From: Micrococcales bacterium
GTDB lineage: Bacteria; Actinomycetota; Actinomycetes; Actinomycetales; Dermatophilaceae
Length of the DNA stretch: 6,546 bases
Reading direction: 5' to 3'
NCBI GenBank assembly: GCA_030452775.1
Contig: JAKDLQ010000127.1
Coordinates: 1 to 6,546 of the forward strand
Shown here: piece after piece, positions 1 through 5,439 of the stretch
Layout of the letters: each line of letters starts with the position of its first letter
How positions within the stretch are numbered: position 1 is the stretch's first letter
Translations under genes and position numbers: made by a program
The notes under the pieces: model-generated
The model's database searches: none
Seen by the model: the letters and a program-made list of their open reading frames with translations, nothing else
Told to the model about the DNA's origin: nothing

Positions 1-31
1 CAACCTTCGAAACACCCCAACCGCAGCATGA

Positions 32-109
32 TTCGCACACGCTAAGTGGCATTGGATCCTGGAGTCGTTCGGATTCGACGCAGAACGTTCAAACGAACGA
101 TCCGCTCTT
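32..109 (+). other. Coding N-terminal extension of the endonuclease, lacking a start codon
   Basis: These 26 in-frame codons directly precede the GTG at 110. They encode a stretch that includes AKWHWILESFGF and AERSNERSALV. This matches the family N-terminus, of the form (I)L-x-x-(L/F)-G-x(4)-Q/R-x-N-(D/E)-R-S-x(3)-L-L-A-L. The stretch contains no ATG, GTG or TTG in frame, and a TGA at 29-31 closes the frame. Only a CTG at 59 or an ATC at 56 could start translation within it, and neither has a Shine-Dalgarno. An ATG at 28-30 and a GTG at 46-48 lie one frame away. Removing one base after either would join it to this frame. The segment therefore looks like real coding sequence whose start has been lost by a small frameshift, is noncanonical, or was misread. 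Confidence 0.7.
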
Positions 110-964
110 GTGTTGCTTGCTCTCGTGCAACTGGGGCCGTTAGACGAGTGGTCCGGGGCCTCGGCGCAGATGCTCGGCACACGGGCCATCATGGACTGGA
201 TCAGAGACAAGTACGGGGTCGAGTACGCGCCGAACTCTCGCGAGACGATCCGTCGATTTACGCTGCATCATTTCGCCGACGCCTTGCTTGTCCAACAGAA
301 CCCCGACGACCCCAAGCGACCCGTTAACTCACCCAAGTGGTGCTACCAGGTTCACCGTCGCGCAATGGAGGTGATCAAGGCGTACGAAGGGGCGGACTTC
401 GAGCCGCTGCTCGACTCGTACCTCGCGGACCTACCCGGGCTCCGAGCGCAGTACGGCGCCGCGCGGGAGTTAAACAGAATCCCGATCACCTTGCCAGATG
501 GTTCCCGAATCACCCTGAGTCCGGGTGGACAGAACGTTCTCATCAAGCAGATTGCGGAGGATTTCTGCGGATACTTCACACCCGGCGGGCAGGTGGTGTA
601 CGTCGGGGACGCCGACAAGAAGTGGGCCGTGTTCGAGCAGGACGTTCTGGCCCGCATCGGGGTCGCCGTTGACCAACACGGCAAGATGCCTGACCTGGTC
701 GTGTGGCTGCCCGAGCGCAACTGGCTCGTGCTCATGGAAGCGGCGACCTCTCACGGGCCAGTTGACGGGAAGCGGCGTGGCGAGTTGGCGCGGTTGTTTA
801 TGGGCTCGACCGCCGGGCTCGTCTACGTCTCGTGCTTCCCGAACCGAGCCGTCATGCGCAAGTACCTGTCACAGATCGCCTGGGAGACGGAGGTGTGGTG
901 TGCTGACAACCCCACGCACCTGATCCACTTTAACGGAGAGCGGCTCCTCGGTCCTTACGCCTGA
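110..964 (+). CDS. BsuBI/PstI-type type II restriction endonuclease (N-terminus uncertain)
   Basis: This is predicted to be a type II restriction endonuclease of the BsuBI/PstI family, whose known members cut CTGCAG. The listed start is a GTG that gives 284 residues. The family pattern is clear along the whole length: PNSRETIRRFTLHHF (41-55), RIPITLPDGSRITLSPG (123-139), YVGDADKKW (164-172), MPDLVVWL (193-200), WLVLMEAATSHGP (205-217), IAWETEVW (256-263) and HLIHFNGERLLGPY (270-283). D195 and E210 with the following SHGP and K221 resemble the PD-(D/E)XK core assigned to this family. Known members are roughly 315-325 residues long. Here the conserved N-terminal block continues 26 codons upstream of the GTG, so that GTG is probably not the true start, and no Shine-Dalgarno precedes it. 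Base composition is less GC-rich than in the genes to the right, which suggests transfer. No cognate methyltransferase is visible. The family call is firm; the exact specificity and whether the enzyme is active are not known. Confidence 0.9.
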   Translation: MLLALVQLGPLDEWSGASAQMLGTRAIMDWIRDKYGVEYAPNSRETIRRFTLHHFADALLVQQNPDDPKRPVNSPKWCYQVHRRAMEVIKAYEGADFEPLLDSYLADLPGLRAQYGAARELNRIPITLPDGSRITLSPGGQNVLIKQIAEDFCGYFTPGGQVVYVGDADKKWAVFEQDVLARIGVAVDQHGKMPDLVVWLPERNWLVLMEAATSHGPVDGKRRGELARLFMGSTAGLVYVSCFPNRAVMRKYLSQIAWETEVWCADNPTHLIHFNGERLLGPYA

Positions 965-987
965 GCGGGACAGCGCGAGGTGGAAAA

Positions 988-1013
988 GCCAGGACTCTGT
1001 CGGTCTTCCTGGC
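988..1013. terminator. Possible weak hairpin terminator after the endonuclease gene
   Basis: GCCAGGA (988-994) and TCCTGGC (1007-1013) form a perfect 7-bp stem with a 12-base loop, 23 bases after the endonuclease stop. On the + strand no T-run follows. On the minus strand the stem is followed, after one base, by TTTT (complement of 984-987). It could therefore act as an intrinsic terminator only for minus-strand transcripts, and weakly. It may be chance. Confidence 0.25.
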
Positions 1014-1082
1014 CTGATGGAGTACGTCGGAGTGCGAAGAGCCCGATGTGGTCGGGGTGCGCAGCGGAATCCCACCGGTGCG

Positions 1083-1088
1083 TACCGT
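1083..1088 (+). promoter_or_regulatory. -10-like hexamer for a possible leaderless oxidoreductase transcript
   Basis: TACCGT fits the actinobacterial TAnnnT -10 pattern and ends 6 bases before the ATG at 1095. That spacing would place the transcription start at or next to the start codon, as in leaderless mRNAs, which are common in actinobacteria. It agrees with the absence of a Shine-Dalgarno there. I see no -35 match. Confidence 0.3.
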
Positions 1089-1094
1089 CGCACC

Positions 1095-2111
1095 ATGAGA
1101 TGTCGAGAAGTGCAGTTGACAGCCATACCCGACGGCATCGTCCGGGCGAACAACTTCGGCATCGTCGACACGGACGTGGGTGCACCGAACAAGGGGCAGG
1201 TCCTCGTCGGACTGCGGCGGCTCGGGCTGAACGCGGGTTTGGCCCACCGCCTCGGCGGGGAAGGTACGCCCTACGGACCGGGAATCGATGTCGGCGACGT
1301 CCCGGCTAGCGATGCCGTGGTCGAGGTGCTCGTGTCCAACGTCGAGGAGCTCCGAACGGGAGATCTGGCCGTCGGCAAGGTGCCGTGGCGCACCGCCGCT
1401 GTCGTCGATGGCGATGAGCTTCGCAAGGTCGACGGGGCGGTGCCGAGCGAGGGCCTCGAGGCCTACCTCACGATCCTGGGGCACGTCGGCTTCACCGCCT
1501 ACACCGGGATGATCCACGTCGGCGATATCCGGCCCGGCGAGGTCGTCTACATCTCCGGGGCGGCGGGCGGAGTGGGCAGCTGCGCCGTACAGTTCGCGAA
1601 GGCCTATGGGGCGACGGTCATCGGCGTCGCCGGATCGAACGAGAAGGTCGCGCTGCTCACCGACGTGCTTGGTGCCGACCGCGCGATCAACCGACACGAC
1701 GGGGCCGCCGTGGATCTGTTGCGCGATGCGGCACCCGAGGGCATCGACCTCTACTACGACAACGTCGGCGGGGAACAGCTCGAAGCGGCACTCGAGGTGC
1801 TCAACTTCGGCGGCCGAGTGGTCATCTGCGGAGCGGTGGGCAGCGGGTCCGGCTCCGGTGCTCCTGCCAACTACCGCCGGCTCATCTACCAAGAGCTGAC
1901 AATGCGCGGCTTCACCGTCACGGCGCACGAGGATCTCCGCGTCCAGTTCGAATCCGAGGTCGGTGGCTGGTTGCGCGAGGGCAAGGTGCGCAGCATCCAT
2001 ACCGTTTTCGACGGTGTCGATCGGGTCCCCGAGGCGTTCGAGTCGCTACTGGCCGGTGGCAGCTCCGGTCGTGTGATCGTCTCGGTGCCGTCCCAGCGCC
2101 TCGGTCGGTGA
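1095..2111 (+). CDS. MDR-family (zinc-independent) NADP-dependent oxidoreductase
   Basis: This 338-residue protein belongs to the medium-chain dehydrogenase/reductase superfamily, in the quinone/enone-reductase-like group that moves hydride from NADPH to an activated double bond or carbonyl. It should be soluble and cytoplasmic. The N-terminal GroES-like domain (about 1-120) starts REVQLTAIPDG, as in actinobacterial relatives. The Rossmann domain carries SGAAGGVGSCAVQFAKAYGA (154-173), IDLYYDNVGG (217-226) and a Y-x(6)-ELTMRGF segment (about 260-273). No structural or catalytic zinc cysteine cluster is present. I chose the ATG at 1095 because homology begins there. An in-frame ATG at 1017 would only add an arginine-rich leader. 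No Shine-Dalgarno is evident. The gene converges on the glycosyltransferase gene with 13 bases between their stops. The substrate cannot be told from sequence. Confidence 0.9.
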   Translation: MRCREVQLTAIPDGIVRANNFGIVDTDVGAPNKGQVLVGLRRLGLNAGLAHRLGGEGTPYGPGIDVGDVPASDAVVEVLVSNVEELRTGDLAVGKVPWRTAAVVDGDELRKVDGAVPSEGLEAYLTILGHVGFTAYTGMIHVGDIRPGEVVYISGAAGGVGSCAVQFAKAYGATVIGVAGSNEKVALLTDVLGADRAINRHDGAAVDLLRDAAPEGIDLYYDNVGGEQLEAALEVLNFGGRVVICGAVGSGSGSGAPANYRRLIYQELTMRGFTVTAHEDLRVQFESEVGGWLREGKVRSIHTVFDGVDRVPEAFESLLAGGSSGRVIVSVPSQRLGR

Positions 2112-2124
2112 CGCCTCTCGGGTG

Positions 2125-3345
2125 TCAGCCCTCGACGAGCTCCTCCAAGGCCCGCACCGCCACCGTGACACCGTCCTCCGCGGACATCAGGGCAGCGACA
2201 CGATGCGCCGCGTCGGTCAGGTGCACCGCCTCACCGACGGCTCGCCGTATGCCGTCACTGCTGACCCGGCGTGCCGGGAGAGGGTTCGTTGCGACGCCGA
2301 GGCCTCTCATCCGAGCCGCCCAGAACGGCTGATCCGCCGTGAATGGAACCGGCACCGACGGCACTCCGGCCCGGCAGGCGGCATGGCTCGTGCCGGCGCC
2401 GGCGTGGTGGATCGCGACCGAGACGCGCGGCATGAGCCAGTCGTGTGGAGCGTGATCGATCCTCAAGACGCCCTCAGGCAGGCTCGAGTCGTCAATGCTC
2501 GCCCATCCGCCGGCGAGCACCGCACGACGGCCATCGAGCCCGGCGAGGACGGCCGTGATGGTGTCCTGGCCGACCGGCATACTGCCGAAGCCGACATAGA
2601 CGGGCGCCTCGCCAAGGGCGAGGAAGGACGCGAGGCGGTCCGGCGGTCGGTAGTCGATGTCCACGGGGAGGCGCCAGTCGCCGGTGACGGTGATGCGGCT
2701 CGGCCAGTCCGGTGGACGGGGGACCAGCGTCGGCGAGACGGCGATCAGCTGAGGAAATCCGGTCCAGGCCCGACGTCGTGGGGGCAGGCCGATCGTGTCG
2801 CGCGCAGTGTTGATCATGGGCCGCAGCGCCATCCAGGTGCTGGCCCCCGCCAACCGGCCGAGCGGCACGCGTAGCGCACGAGGCAGGTCATGACCGAGGA
2901 TCGGCAGGGTGAAGTCGCGGGTCGGCTCGAACGGCTGGGCAGCGGCCAGCGTCACCGGGAGATGGAGTCGGTCGGCGGCGTTGAAGGCGACGGGCAGCGC
3001 GAGCCCGCTCGACACCAGGACGTCCGCGTCCGCTGCGATCTCGACGAACGTGCGGGTCCAGTCGGCCAGGTGATCTCGCAGCAGGCGGCGCACCACCCGC
3101 GTACCAGCGACGAATCCAGCACCGGATCGGACGTGATCGCCCATGGGTGACATGGCCAGCTGGTCTCGGATCGAACCGTGCAAGGGCAGCAGCTCGACGC
3201 GATCTCGAGCTGCGCAGCCCGGCGGGAGCGCGCCCGGATCGGTCGCGAGCACCATGGAGTGCCCGGCCCGGCGCAGACCGCCGGCAAGCGCGACGAAGGG
3301 CCTCGTGTCGCCCTCGGTGCCGTACGTGATGGCCGCAACGCGCAT
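2125..3345 (-). CDS. GT1-family glycosyltransferase (MGT/GtfB-like, GT-B fold)
   Basis: This 406-residue protein is a GT-B fold glycosyltransferase of the UGT/MGT type, which moves a sugar from a nucleotide donor to a small lipophilic acceptor such as a polyketide, glycopeptide, sterol or flavonoid. The acceptor domain opens with GTEGDTRPFVAL (9-20); D13 matches the general-base Asp of vancomycin-type GtfB enzymes. The donor domain carries VYVGFGSMP (249-257) and a PSPG-like block at about 301-351. That block includes HHAGAGTSHAA (313-323) and the DQ pair (338-339) that in this family contacts the donor sugar. The usual motif is HHGGAGT, so the first Gly is replaced by Ala here. An in-frame GTG at 3375 would add 10 residues, but the ATG at 3345 gives the standard MRV- start. 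The gene lies 92 bases after the hydrolase gene on the same strand. I see no signal peptide or membrane segment. Acceptor and sugar are unknown. Confidence 0.9.
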   Translation of the reverse strand: MRVAAITYGTEGDTRPFVALAGGLRRAGHSMVLATDPGALPPGCAARDRVELLPLHGSIRDQLAMSPMGDHVRSGAGFVAGTRVVRRLLRDHLADWTRTFVEIAADADVLVSSGLALPVAFNAADRLHLPVTLAAAQPFEPTRDFTLPILGHDLPRALRVPLGRLAGASTWMALRPMINTARDTIGLPPRRRAWTGFPQLIAVSPTLVPRPPDWPSRITVTGDWRLPVDIDYRPPDRLASFLALGEAPVYVGFGSMPVGQDTITAVLAGLDGRRAVLAGGWASIDDSSLPEGVLRIDHAPHDWLMPRVSVAIHHAGAGTSHAACRAGVPSVPVPFTADQPFWAARMRGLGVATNPLPARRVSSDGIRRAVGEAVHLTDAAHRVAALMSAEDGVTVAVRALEELVEG

Positions 3346-3437
3346 CGGGTCAGTCTGACTGTCGCCGCGCACCACGCCGAGCGGGCTGTCGCGGGCGCAT
3401 CCGGTCCAACAACCGTGTGCCGGGCTGGTGCTCCGGA
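3346..3437 (-). promoter_or_regulatory. Hydrolase-glycosyltransferase spacer with a small palindrome by the start
   Basis: The spacer is 92 bp long. No terminator-like hairpin with a T-run follows the hydrolase stop, so read-through from the hydrolase is possible. Just upstream of the glycosyltransferase ATG is CAGTC-T-GACTG (3351-3361). It overlaps CAGACT on the minus strand (3357-3352), a poor -10-like hexamer 6 bases before the ATG. No Shine-Dalgarno is visible. This could be a separate leaderless promoter with an operator, or chance. Confidence 0.25.
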
Positions 3438-4328
3438 TCAGACGGCGGTCCCGGACGTCAGGGTGGCGTCGTGCCCCGGTCCCGTCGTCGCCATGAAGTC
3501 GCGCAGCACCTCGGCGAAGTGACTGGGGTCATCGAGGTGCGGGTAGTGCCCGGCGTCCTCGAAGAGCTCGACCCGGCAACCGGCGATCGCCTCTCGGGCC
3601 CGATCGGCGTGGGCCGGCGGGATGACCATGTCTTTGGTCCCCCACACGACGAGGACCGGTAGGTTTTCGAGGTCCGGCAGGTACTCATGGGCAGCGACAC
3701 TCTGCCCCCCGAAGTCCATGACCGCCCGCGTGGTCGCGAGGAAGGCCCGTCGGCTGTCGGCGTCGCTGAGGGACGTGAAGCCCTCCCAGGCGGCGCGCAC
3801 GTCATGGCTGGCGCGCCAGCCGACCTTCGACAGGCCGCGTCCGAGCGCCTCGACCTTGCCCCGCACCCACGGGGATGCGATGACCGGCAGGACCCACTCG
3901 GCTCCCGGAAGGGTGGCCGCACGCAGGGCGGCATTGACCTCACGGCCGAGGCCCCCGGTGCCGACGAGCACCAGCCGCTCGACCCGCTCCGGGAAGAGGT
4001 AGCAGAACTCGAGCGAGATCCCGCCGCCGAGCGAGTGCCCCACGAGGGTGACCCGCTCGATGTCGAGACGGTCGATGAGATCGCGCAGCATGGCGGCGTG
4101 GGCACCGAGCGAGTAGTCGCCCTGGGGCTTGGCCGACAGTCCGTGGCCGAAGAGATCGGGCACGATGACCCGATGGGTGTCATCGATACGGTCGATGAGA
4201 TAGCGCCAGTTGCGATGCGAGCCCAGGAGCCCGTGGACGAAGAGCACCACCTCGCCGCTCCCGCTGTCGACATACGACAGGGAATGACCACGCAGCGTGA
4301 TCGACTGCGGTTGCACGATACCCACCAC
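3438..4328 (-). CDS. Alpha/beta hydrolase
   Basis: This 296-residue protein is a single-domain alpha/beta hydrolase, a serine esterase/hydrolase fold with many possible substrates. HGLLGSHRNW (32-41) gives the oxyanion-hole HG. DLFGHGLSAKP (58-68) is the typical strand-4 region. The nucleophile elbow is GHSLGGG (97-103) with Ser99. The acid is Asp233 in WGTKDMVIPP (229-238), and the base is His261 in EDAGHYPHLDDP (257-268). The catalytic triad is therefore complete. Residues about 125-210 form a helical cap. The C-terminal tail (about 282-296) is polar and probably flexible. The start is a GTG. A second GTG at 4325 sits at better spacing (4 bases) from AGGAGG at 4335-4330 and may be the real start. 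The gene probably leads an operon with the glycosyltransferase and is divergent from the stress-protein gene. The substrate is unknown; haloalkane dehalogenase- or C-C hydrolase-like relatives cannot be excluded. Confidence 0.92.
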   Translation of the reverse strand: MVGIVQPQSITLRGHSLSYVDSGSGEVVLFVHGLLGSHRNWRYLIDRIDDTHRVIVPDLFGHGLSAKPQGDYSLGAHAAMLRDLIDRLDIERVTLVGHSLGGGISLEFCYLFPERVERLVLVGTGGLGREVNAALRAATLPGAEWVLPVIASPWVRGKVEALGRGLSKVGWRASHDVRAAWEGFTSLSDADSRRAFLATTRAVMDFGGQSVAAHEYLPDLENLPVLVVWGTKDMVIPPAHADRAREAIAGCRVELFEDAGHYPHLDDPSHFAEVLRDFMATTGPGHDATLTSGTAV

Positions 4329-4329
4329 G

Positions 4330-4335
4330 CCTCCT
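4330..4335 (-). promoter_or_regulatory. Shine-Dalgarno of the hydrolase gene
   Basis: AGGAGG on the minus strand is the only near-perfect ribosome-binding site seen before a start in this window. It is 1 base from the GTG at 4328 and 4 bases from the GTG at 4325, so it favours the second GTG as the true start. Confidence 0.6.
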
Positions 4336-4337
4336 CG

Positions 4338-4360
4338 CGATCCGGAGCAGATCGTGCTCC
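4338..4360. repeat. Overlapping inverted repeats in the hydrolase leader
   Basis: GGAGCA (4344-4349) and TGCTCC (4355-4360) are perfect 6-bp arms around a 5-base spacer. An alternative pair, CGATC (4338-4342) and GATCG (4350-4354), overlaps it, so the two stems exclude each other. Both lie just upstream of the AGGAGG of the hydrolase gene. This could be a repressor operator, a switching RNA leader, or chance. Confidence 0.35.
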
Positions 4361-4361
4361 C

Positions 4362-4367
4362 AGCCTA
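4362..4367 (-). promoter_or_regulatory. -10-like hexamer for the hydrolase operon
   Basis: On the minus strand this reads TAGGCT, which fits TAnnnT. A start 6-8 bases downstream would give a short leader that includes most of the 4338-4360 repeats. No clear -35 is seen at the expected distance. Confidence 0.25.
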
Positions 4368-4385
4368 ACGGTCGGAGCGAGCGCT

Positions 4386-4412
4386 GCGGCATACAACCGG
4401 CCGGTATGCCGC
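4386..4412. promoter_or_regulatory. Long inverted repeat midway between divergent genes (putative operator)
   Basis: GCGGCATAC (4386-4394) and GTATGCCGC (4404-4412) are perfect 9-bp arms around a 9-base spacer. The centre at 4399 is 72 bases from the stress-protein ATG and 71 from the hydrolase GTG, almost exactly midway. The arms and central placement suggest a site for a dimeric regulator acting on both genes. No regulator gene is in the window, and a known consensus was not recognised. Confidence 0.45.
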
Positions 4413-4458
4413 CGGGCCGCCGTCCGCGGCCTGCTCACCTCATCATTCCGGCGCACGG

Positions 4459-4464
4459 CAGAAT
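4459..4464 (+). promoter_or_regulatory. -10-like hexamer for the stress-protein gene
   Basis: CAGAAT differs by one base from the TAnnnT pattern and ends 6 bases before the ATG at 4471, which has no clear Shine-Dalgarno. The position fits a leaderless transcript. The -35 region is not recognisable. Confidence 0.3.
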
Positions 4465-4470
4465 GGGCGT

Positions 4471-5439
4471 ATGAGCCCCGCTGAGCATGTCGAGTCGCCT
4501 GCTGCTGCCACGGATCCCACCGATGAGGCCGACCCAGAGGGCCATGAATCCGATGCGGTCCCGCCCGGCGCCATCGTCGCCGGGGTCGACGGCAGTGACA
4601 AAGACGCGAGCGTCCTCGACTTCGCGGCTCTGGAGGCGGGTCGCTCGCGGGCGCCGCTGCACCTGATCATGGCGCACGAGATCCACACGGGCATCGTCGG
4701 GACGTGGGATGCCGGGTTCGCGCTCGACGGCATGGCAACCGAGCTCGCGACGGCCACGGCCGAGAGACTTCACCTCATCGCCTCTGGGGTCAAGGAGGCG
4801 CATCCCCACCTCGATGTGAGCACGAGCCATCCCTGGGGAACGCCGTCGCAGGTGCTGCTCGACGCGGCTGCCGAGGCGTTGCTCGTCGTCGTCGGCACCG
4901 AACGCAAGTCCGGTCTGGCGAGGGTGCTGCTCGGGACGACGTCGCTCGACACGGCCATGCACGCCGCGTGTCCGGTGGCGGTCGTCGGGCTCGATCCCAT
5001 CCGGTCCGGACCGGTCGTCGTCGGCGTCGACGGCAGCCGGCACGCGGTCGCGGCGGCGCGCTGGGGGGCCTCGGCCGCTGCGGCGCGCGGTGTCGGGCTC
5101 GTCGTCGTCACCACGTGGTGGCTCGAGGTGATCCGCGGCGTGGTCATCACGGAGGAGGGCACTCCCGAGTGGGAGGAGCTCACATCGCGATACCGGGCGA
5201 TGGCCGAGTGCGCGCTGGGCGAGGTCCGTGCCGATCATCCTCACCTGCCCATCGACGTGATCGTCCGCAACGACCGGCCCGTCTCGGCGCTGCTCGAGGC
5301 GTCCGCCGACGCCTCGCTGCTCGTCGTCGGGACGAGGGGTCGTGGGGGCTTCGCCGGTATGACGCTGGGCTCTGTCAGCCACAAGGTGCTCCAGCGTGCG
5401 GCCTGCCCCGTAGTTGTCACCCGGGCGGCGCCAGGTTAA
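4471..5439 (+). CDS. Universal stress protein with two UspA domains
   Basis: This 322-residue cytoplasmic protein contains two tandem UspA domains, an arrangement common in actinobacteria. Such proteins bind ATP and are linked to dormancy, redox or starvation stress. Domain 1 (about 34-173) begins IVAGVDGSDKD and ends AACPVAVV. Domain 2 (about 181-318) begins VVVGVDGSRHA and ends RAACPVVVTRA. Domain 2 has the full nucleotide motif G-2x-G-9x-G-S (G287, G290, G300, S301) with D187. Domain 1 has G142 and G155-T but R145 in place of the middle Gly, so its nucleotide binding may be altered or lost. Residues 1-33 are an acidic, proline-containing tail that is probably disordered. The ATG has no clear Shine-Dalgarno. 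The gene is divergent from the hydrolase gene. Its stop overlaps that of the convergent CNNM gene. Confidence 0.95.
   Translation: MSPAEHVESPAAATDPTDEADPEGHESDAVPPGAIVAGVDGSDKDASVLDFAALEAGRSRAPLHLIMAHEIHTGIVGTWDAGFALDGMATELATATAERLHLIASGVKEAHPHLDVSTSHPWGTPSQVLLDAAAEALLVVVGTERKSGLARVLLGTTSLDTAMHAACPVAVVGLDPIRSGPVVVGVDGSRHAVAAARWGASAAAARGVGLVVVTTWWLEVIRGVVITEEGTPEWEELTSRYRAMAECALGEVRADHPHLPIDVIVRNDRPVSALLEASADASLLVVGTRGRGGFAGMTLGSVSHKVLQRAACPVVVTRAAPG

Larger units (their letters stand above)
965..1094. other. Intergenic region between endonuclease and oxidoreductase genes
   Basis: This 130-bp stretch has no convincing gene. A reading frame continuous with the oxidoreductase begins at an ATG at 1017, but its first 26 residues are arginine-rich and unlike the family's N-terminus. 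The stretch holds one inverted repeat near the end of the endonuclease gene and a -10-like hexamer just before the oxidoreductase start. It may mark the right edge of the lower-GC restriction segment. No direct repeat or tRNA that would serve as an attachment site is seen. Confidence 0.5.

Noticed and set aside
1..45. Open frame ending QPSKHPNRSMIRTR-stop as the end of a methyltransferase gene
   Set aside because: Fourteen codons without a recognisable motif cannot support a gene call; the idea is kept only as a reason to look left of the window.
46..327. Plus-strand frame of 93 codons from GTG 46
   Set aside because: It overlaps the endonuclease in another frame and gives an Arg-rich translation with no family likeness. 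Its GTG matters only as a possible displaced start of the endonuclease.
930..2000. Long minus-strand open frame (356 codons) opposite the oxidoreductase
   Set aside because: It is antisense to a well-supported MDR gene. Its translation is low-complexity, rich in Asp, Arg and His, and has no family motif, as expected of a high-GC shadow frame.
2112..2124. Terminator between the convergent oxidoreductase and glycosyltransferase genes
   Set aside because: The gap is 13 bases with only a 4-bp complementary pair nearby (TGAC/GTCA) and no T-run, which is not enough for an intrinsic terminator.
3458..4456. Minus-strand open frame of 332 codons overlapping the hydrolase
   Set aside because: It is a frame-shifted reading of the hydrolase gene, rich in Ser and Arg, with no motif. 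The hydrolase frame carries the complete catalytic triad.
4435..5382. Minus-strand open frame of 315 codons opposite the stress protein
   Set aside because: It is antisense shadow coding, rich in Arg and Asp, against a clear tandem UspA gene.
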